The translations under genes were made by a program, and so were the position numbers. Under the pieces are notes generated by a model that worked only from the letters and a program-made list of their open reading frames with translations, made no database searches and was not told the DNA's origin. From an uncultured Longilinea sp. (GTDB lineage: Bacteria; Chloroflexota; Anaerolineae; Anaerolineales; Anaerolineaceae): a stretch of DNA of 5,557 nucleotides. Position 1 is the stretch's first letter, and the number at the start of each line of letters is the position of its first letter. This document shows positions 4,253 to 5,557 of the stretch, one piece after another. Where the stretch lies: assembly GCA_937863945.1 (NCBI GenBank), contig CALMIB010000355.1, forward strand, positions 1 to 5,557. Direction: 5' to 3'.

Positions 4253-5557
4253 ATGACGCTTCCCGCTTTGTTTGAGCCGCTGGATCTGCTGGAGAAAATC
4301 CGGCCGCATTTGCAGGCGGGGCAGCAAGCCTACCTGGTGGGCGGCGCGGTGCGCGATCTGCTGCGGCAGAAACCCGTTCATGACCTGGATTTTACGGCCA
4401 GCGGAGACGTGCGCCGGCTGGGGCGGCAGGTGGCCAATGCCCTGGGCGGAGATTTCTATGTGATGGACGCGGCGCGCGAGACCGTGCGAGTCATATTAAC
4501 TTCGCCACAGGGCGAGCGCATCTTCCTGGATTTCGCCGCGCTGCGCGGTGAAGATTTGCTGGCGGACCTGCGCGCGCGGGATTTTACCATCAACGCCATT
4601 GCGATGGACCTGCGCGCGGATAACCGGATCGTTGACCCAATGGGCGGCGCCGAAGATTTGCGCCGGCGGCAACTGCGCGCCTGCGCCCCCGATAGCTTGG
4701 AGCGCGATCCGGTGCGGGTTTTGCGGGCCATCCGGCAATCGCTGGAGATGGAGCTGCGCATGACTCCTGAAACCCTGCGGCAGGCGCGCAACGCGGCGCC
4801 TCTGTTGGCAGGTACTTCGGCGGAACGCCAGCGCGACGAATTATTCCGCATGTTGGAAGGCCGCAGCCCCGGCAGCGCGCTGCGCCTGATGGATGCTTTG
4901 GGTGTGCTGGCTCAGTTGTTGCCCGAGATCAGGGCCATGCAAGGCGTAACCCAGAGTCAACCGCACACGCTGGATGTTTGGGAACACACGCTAAAGGTGC
5001 TGGACTGGCTCGGCCGGTTATTGGCCGTCCTGTCCGGTGATTACGAAGAAGACTCGGCGTCGGACTTGATTTTGGGCATGGCCGTTCTGCGCCTGGGGCG
5101 GTACCGCCAGCAACTTGCGGCTCACCTGAACCAAGCCCTGGTTCCAGGCCGCAGGCTGCGCGGTTTGCTGATGCTGGCAGCGCTCTATCACGATGCCGGC
5201 AAGCCGGCCACCCGGTCGGTCGAAGCGAACGGCCGCATCCGGTTCCTGGGCCACGAGCAGGAGAGCAGGCGGCTGGTTGAAACCTGCGGCTCACGGCTGG
5301 CCTTGAGCAGCGCGGAGATCGACCGGCTCTCTGCGATCATTACAGGCCACATGCGCGTGCATCAACTCGCAGACGGCCGCCAGTCGATCTCTCGAAAAGC
5401 CATCTACCGGTATTTTCACAGCCTGGATGCGGCCGGCGTGGACGTTTGCCTGCTCAGCCTGGCGGATACGCTGGCGACTTACGGCGTGACCTTGGAGGCG
5501 GAAACATGGCAGCGCGAGCTGGATGCTTGCCGCACTTTGCTGGAGGCCTGGTGGGAG
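4253..5557 (+). CDS. cca: tRNA nucleotidyltransferase / poly(A) polymerase family protein with HD domain (3' partial)
   Basis: This is a class II nucleotidyltransferase of the family that builds or repairs the CCA end of tRNA. 435 codons are visible with no stop before the right edge. The head carries LVGGAVRD (28-35) and the metal-binding DLD (44-46). Next are DFAALRGE (93-100), RDFTINAIAMDL (109-120), DPMGG (128-132) and the neck motif ERDPVRVLRAIR (150-161). The C-terminal half holds an HD phosphohydrolase-like domain: H245 in VWEHTL, H313-D314 in YHDAGKP, H334, and H366/H370 in GHMRVH. About 68 residues separate H245 from HD313, an apparent insertion (about 255-305). The usual RRD of motif B reads ARD (108-110). 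The start ATG lacks a clear Shine-Dalgarno; the nearest weak match is GAGA at 4236-4239. It lies 15 nt after hpt. CC-adding, A-adding or poly(A) specificity cannot be settled from this sequence. Confidence 0.9.
   Translation, partial: MTLPALFEPLDLLEKIRPHLQAGQQAYLVGGAVRDLLRQKPVHDLDFTASGDVRRLGRQVANALGGDFYVMDAARETVRVILTSPQGERIFLDFAALRGEDLLADLRARDFTINAIAMDLRADNRIVDPMGGAEDLRRRQLRACAPDSLERDPVRVLRAIRQSLEMELRMTPETLRQARNAAPLLAGTSAERQRDELFRMLEGRSPGSALRLMDALGVLAQLLPEIRAMQGVTQSQPHTLDVWEHTLKVLDWLGRLLAVLSGDYEEDSASDLILGMAVLRLGRYRQQLAAHLNQALVPGRRLRGLLMLAALYHDAGKPATRSVEANGRIRFLGHEQESRRLVETCGSRLALSSAEIDRLSAIITGHMRVHQLADGRQSISRKAIYRYFHSLDAAGVDVCLLSLADTLATYGVTLEAETWQRELDACRTLLEAWWE

Noticed and set aside
4929..5294. 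Minus-strand open frame opposite the nucleotidyltransferase.
   Set aside because: It is opposite the conserved HD-domain region, its composition is Pro/Arg/Ala-rich, and it has no motifs.
3677..5557. hpt and cca are in the same frame, separated only by TGA (4235-4237) and five sense codons, so UGA read-through (Sec, given SelB) could fuse them.
   Set aside because: Hpt ends at its normal family C-terminus, cca has its own ATG and a normal N-terminus, and no SECIS-like hairpin is obvious after the TGA. Shared frame is a one-in-three coincidence.

Overview
This window looks like a chromosomal housekeeping stretch from a bacterium of moderately high GC (roughly 55-60% by eye). All genes lie on the + strand and are tightly spaced. 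The L27 sequence style, the gene order and a short REP-like motif resemble Chloroflexota, possibly Anaerolineae. That placement is an inference from protein style and is not proven here. I see no phage, IS, CRISPR, rRNA or tRNA gene.

Layout: (1) The window opens inside selB, the selenocysteine-specific elongation factor. Its N-terminal GTPase half lies outside the window, and the gene ends at 1601. (2) The ~200 bp gap to the next gene holds a perfect-consensus sigma70-type promoter (TTGACA-17-TATAAT, 1652-1680), a dyad overlapping its -35 box, and a ~110 nt leader with two good hairpins. (3) A ribosomal-protein operon follows: rplU (L21), rpmA (L27) and an rpmE (L31) gene with an unusual 3' extension. 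It closes with a strong intrinsic terminator at 2982-3016. (4) A second cluster runs tdk (thymidine kinase), hpt (hypoxanthine phosphoribosyltransferase), then a CCA-adding/poly(A)-polymerase-family tRNA nucleotidyltransferase that runs off the right edge.

The standout is rpmE. A complete four-cysteine L31 (about residues 1-68) is followed in the same uninterrupted frame by a linker and a ~63-residue domain that closely resembles the C-terminal domain of the RNA polymerase alpha subunit (alpha-CTD). Several residues that bind DNA in the E. coli alpha-CTD are retained. A ribosomal protein at the 50S/30S bridge carrying a transcription-type DNA/NusA-binding module suggests transcription-translation coupling or DNA-based autoregulation. 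The fusion is read directly from the sequence; its function is inference.

The themes fit together as translation (SelB, L21, L27, L31, tRNA 3'-end maturation) and nucleotide salvage (Tdk for thymidine, Hpt for purines). The terminator and a weak candidate promoter separate the ribosomal operon from the salvage/tRNA cluster.
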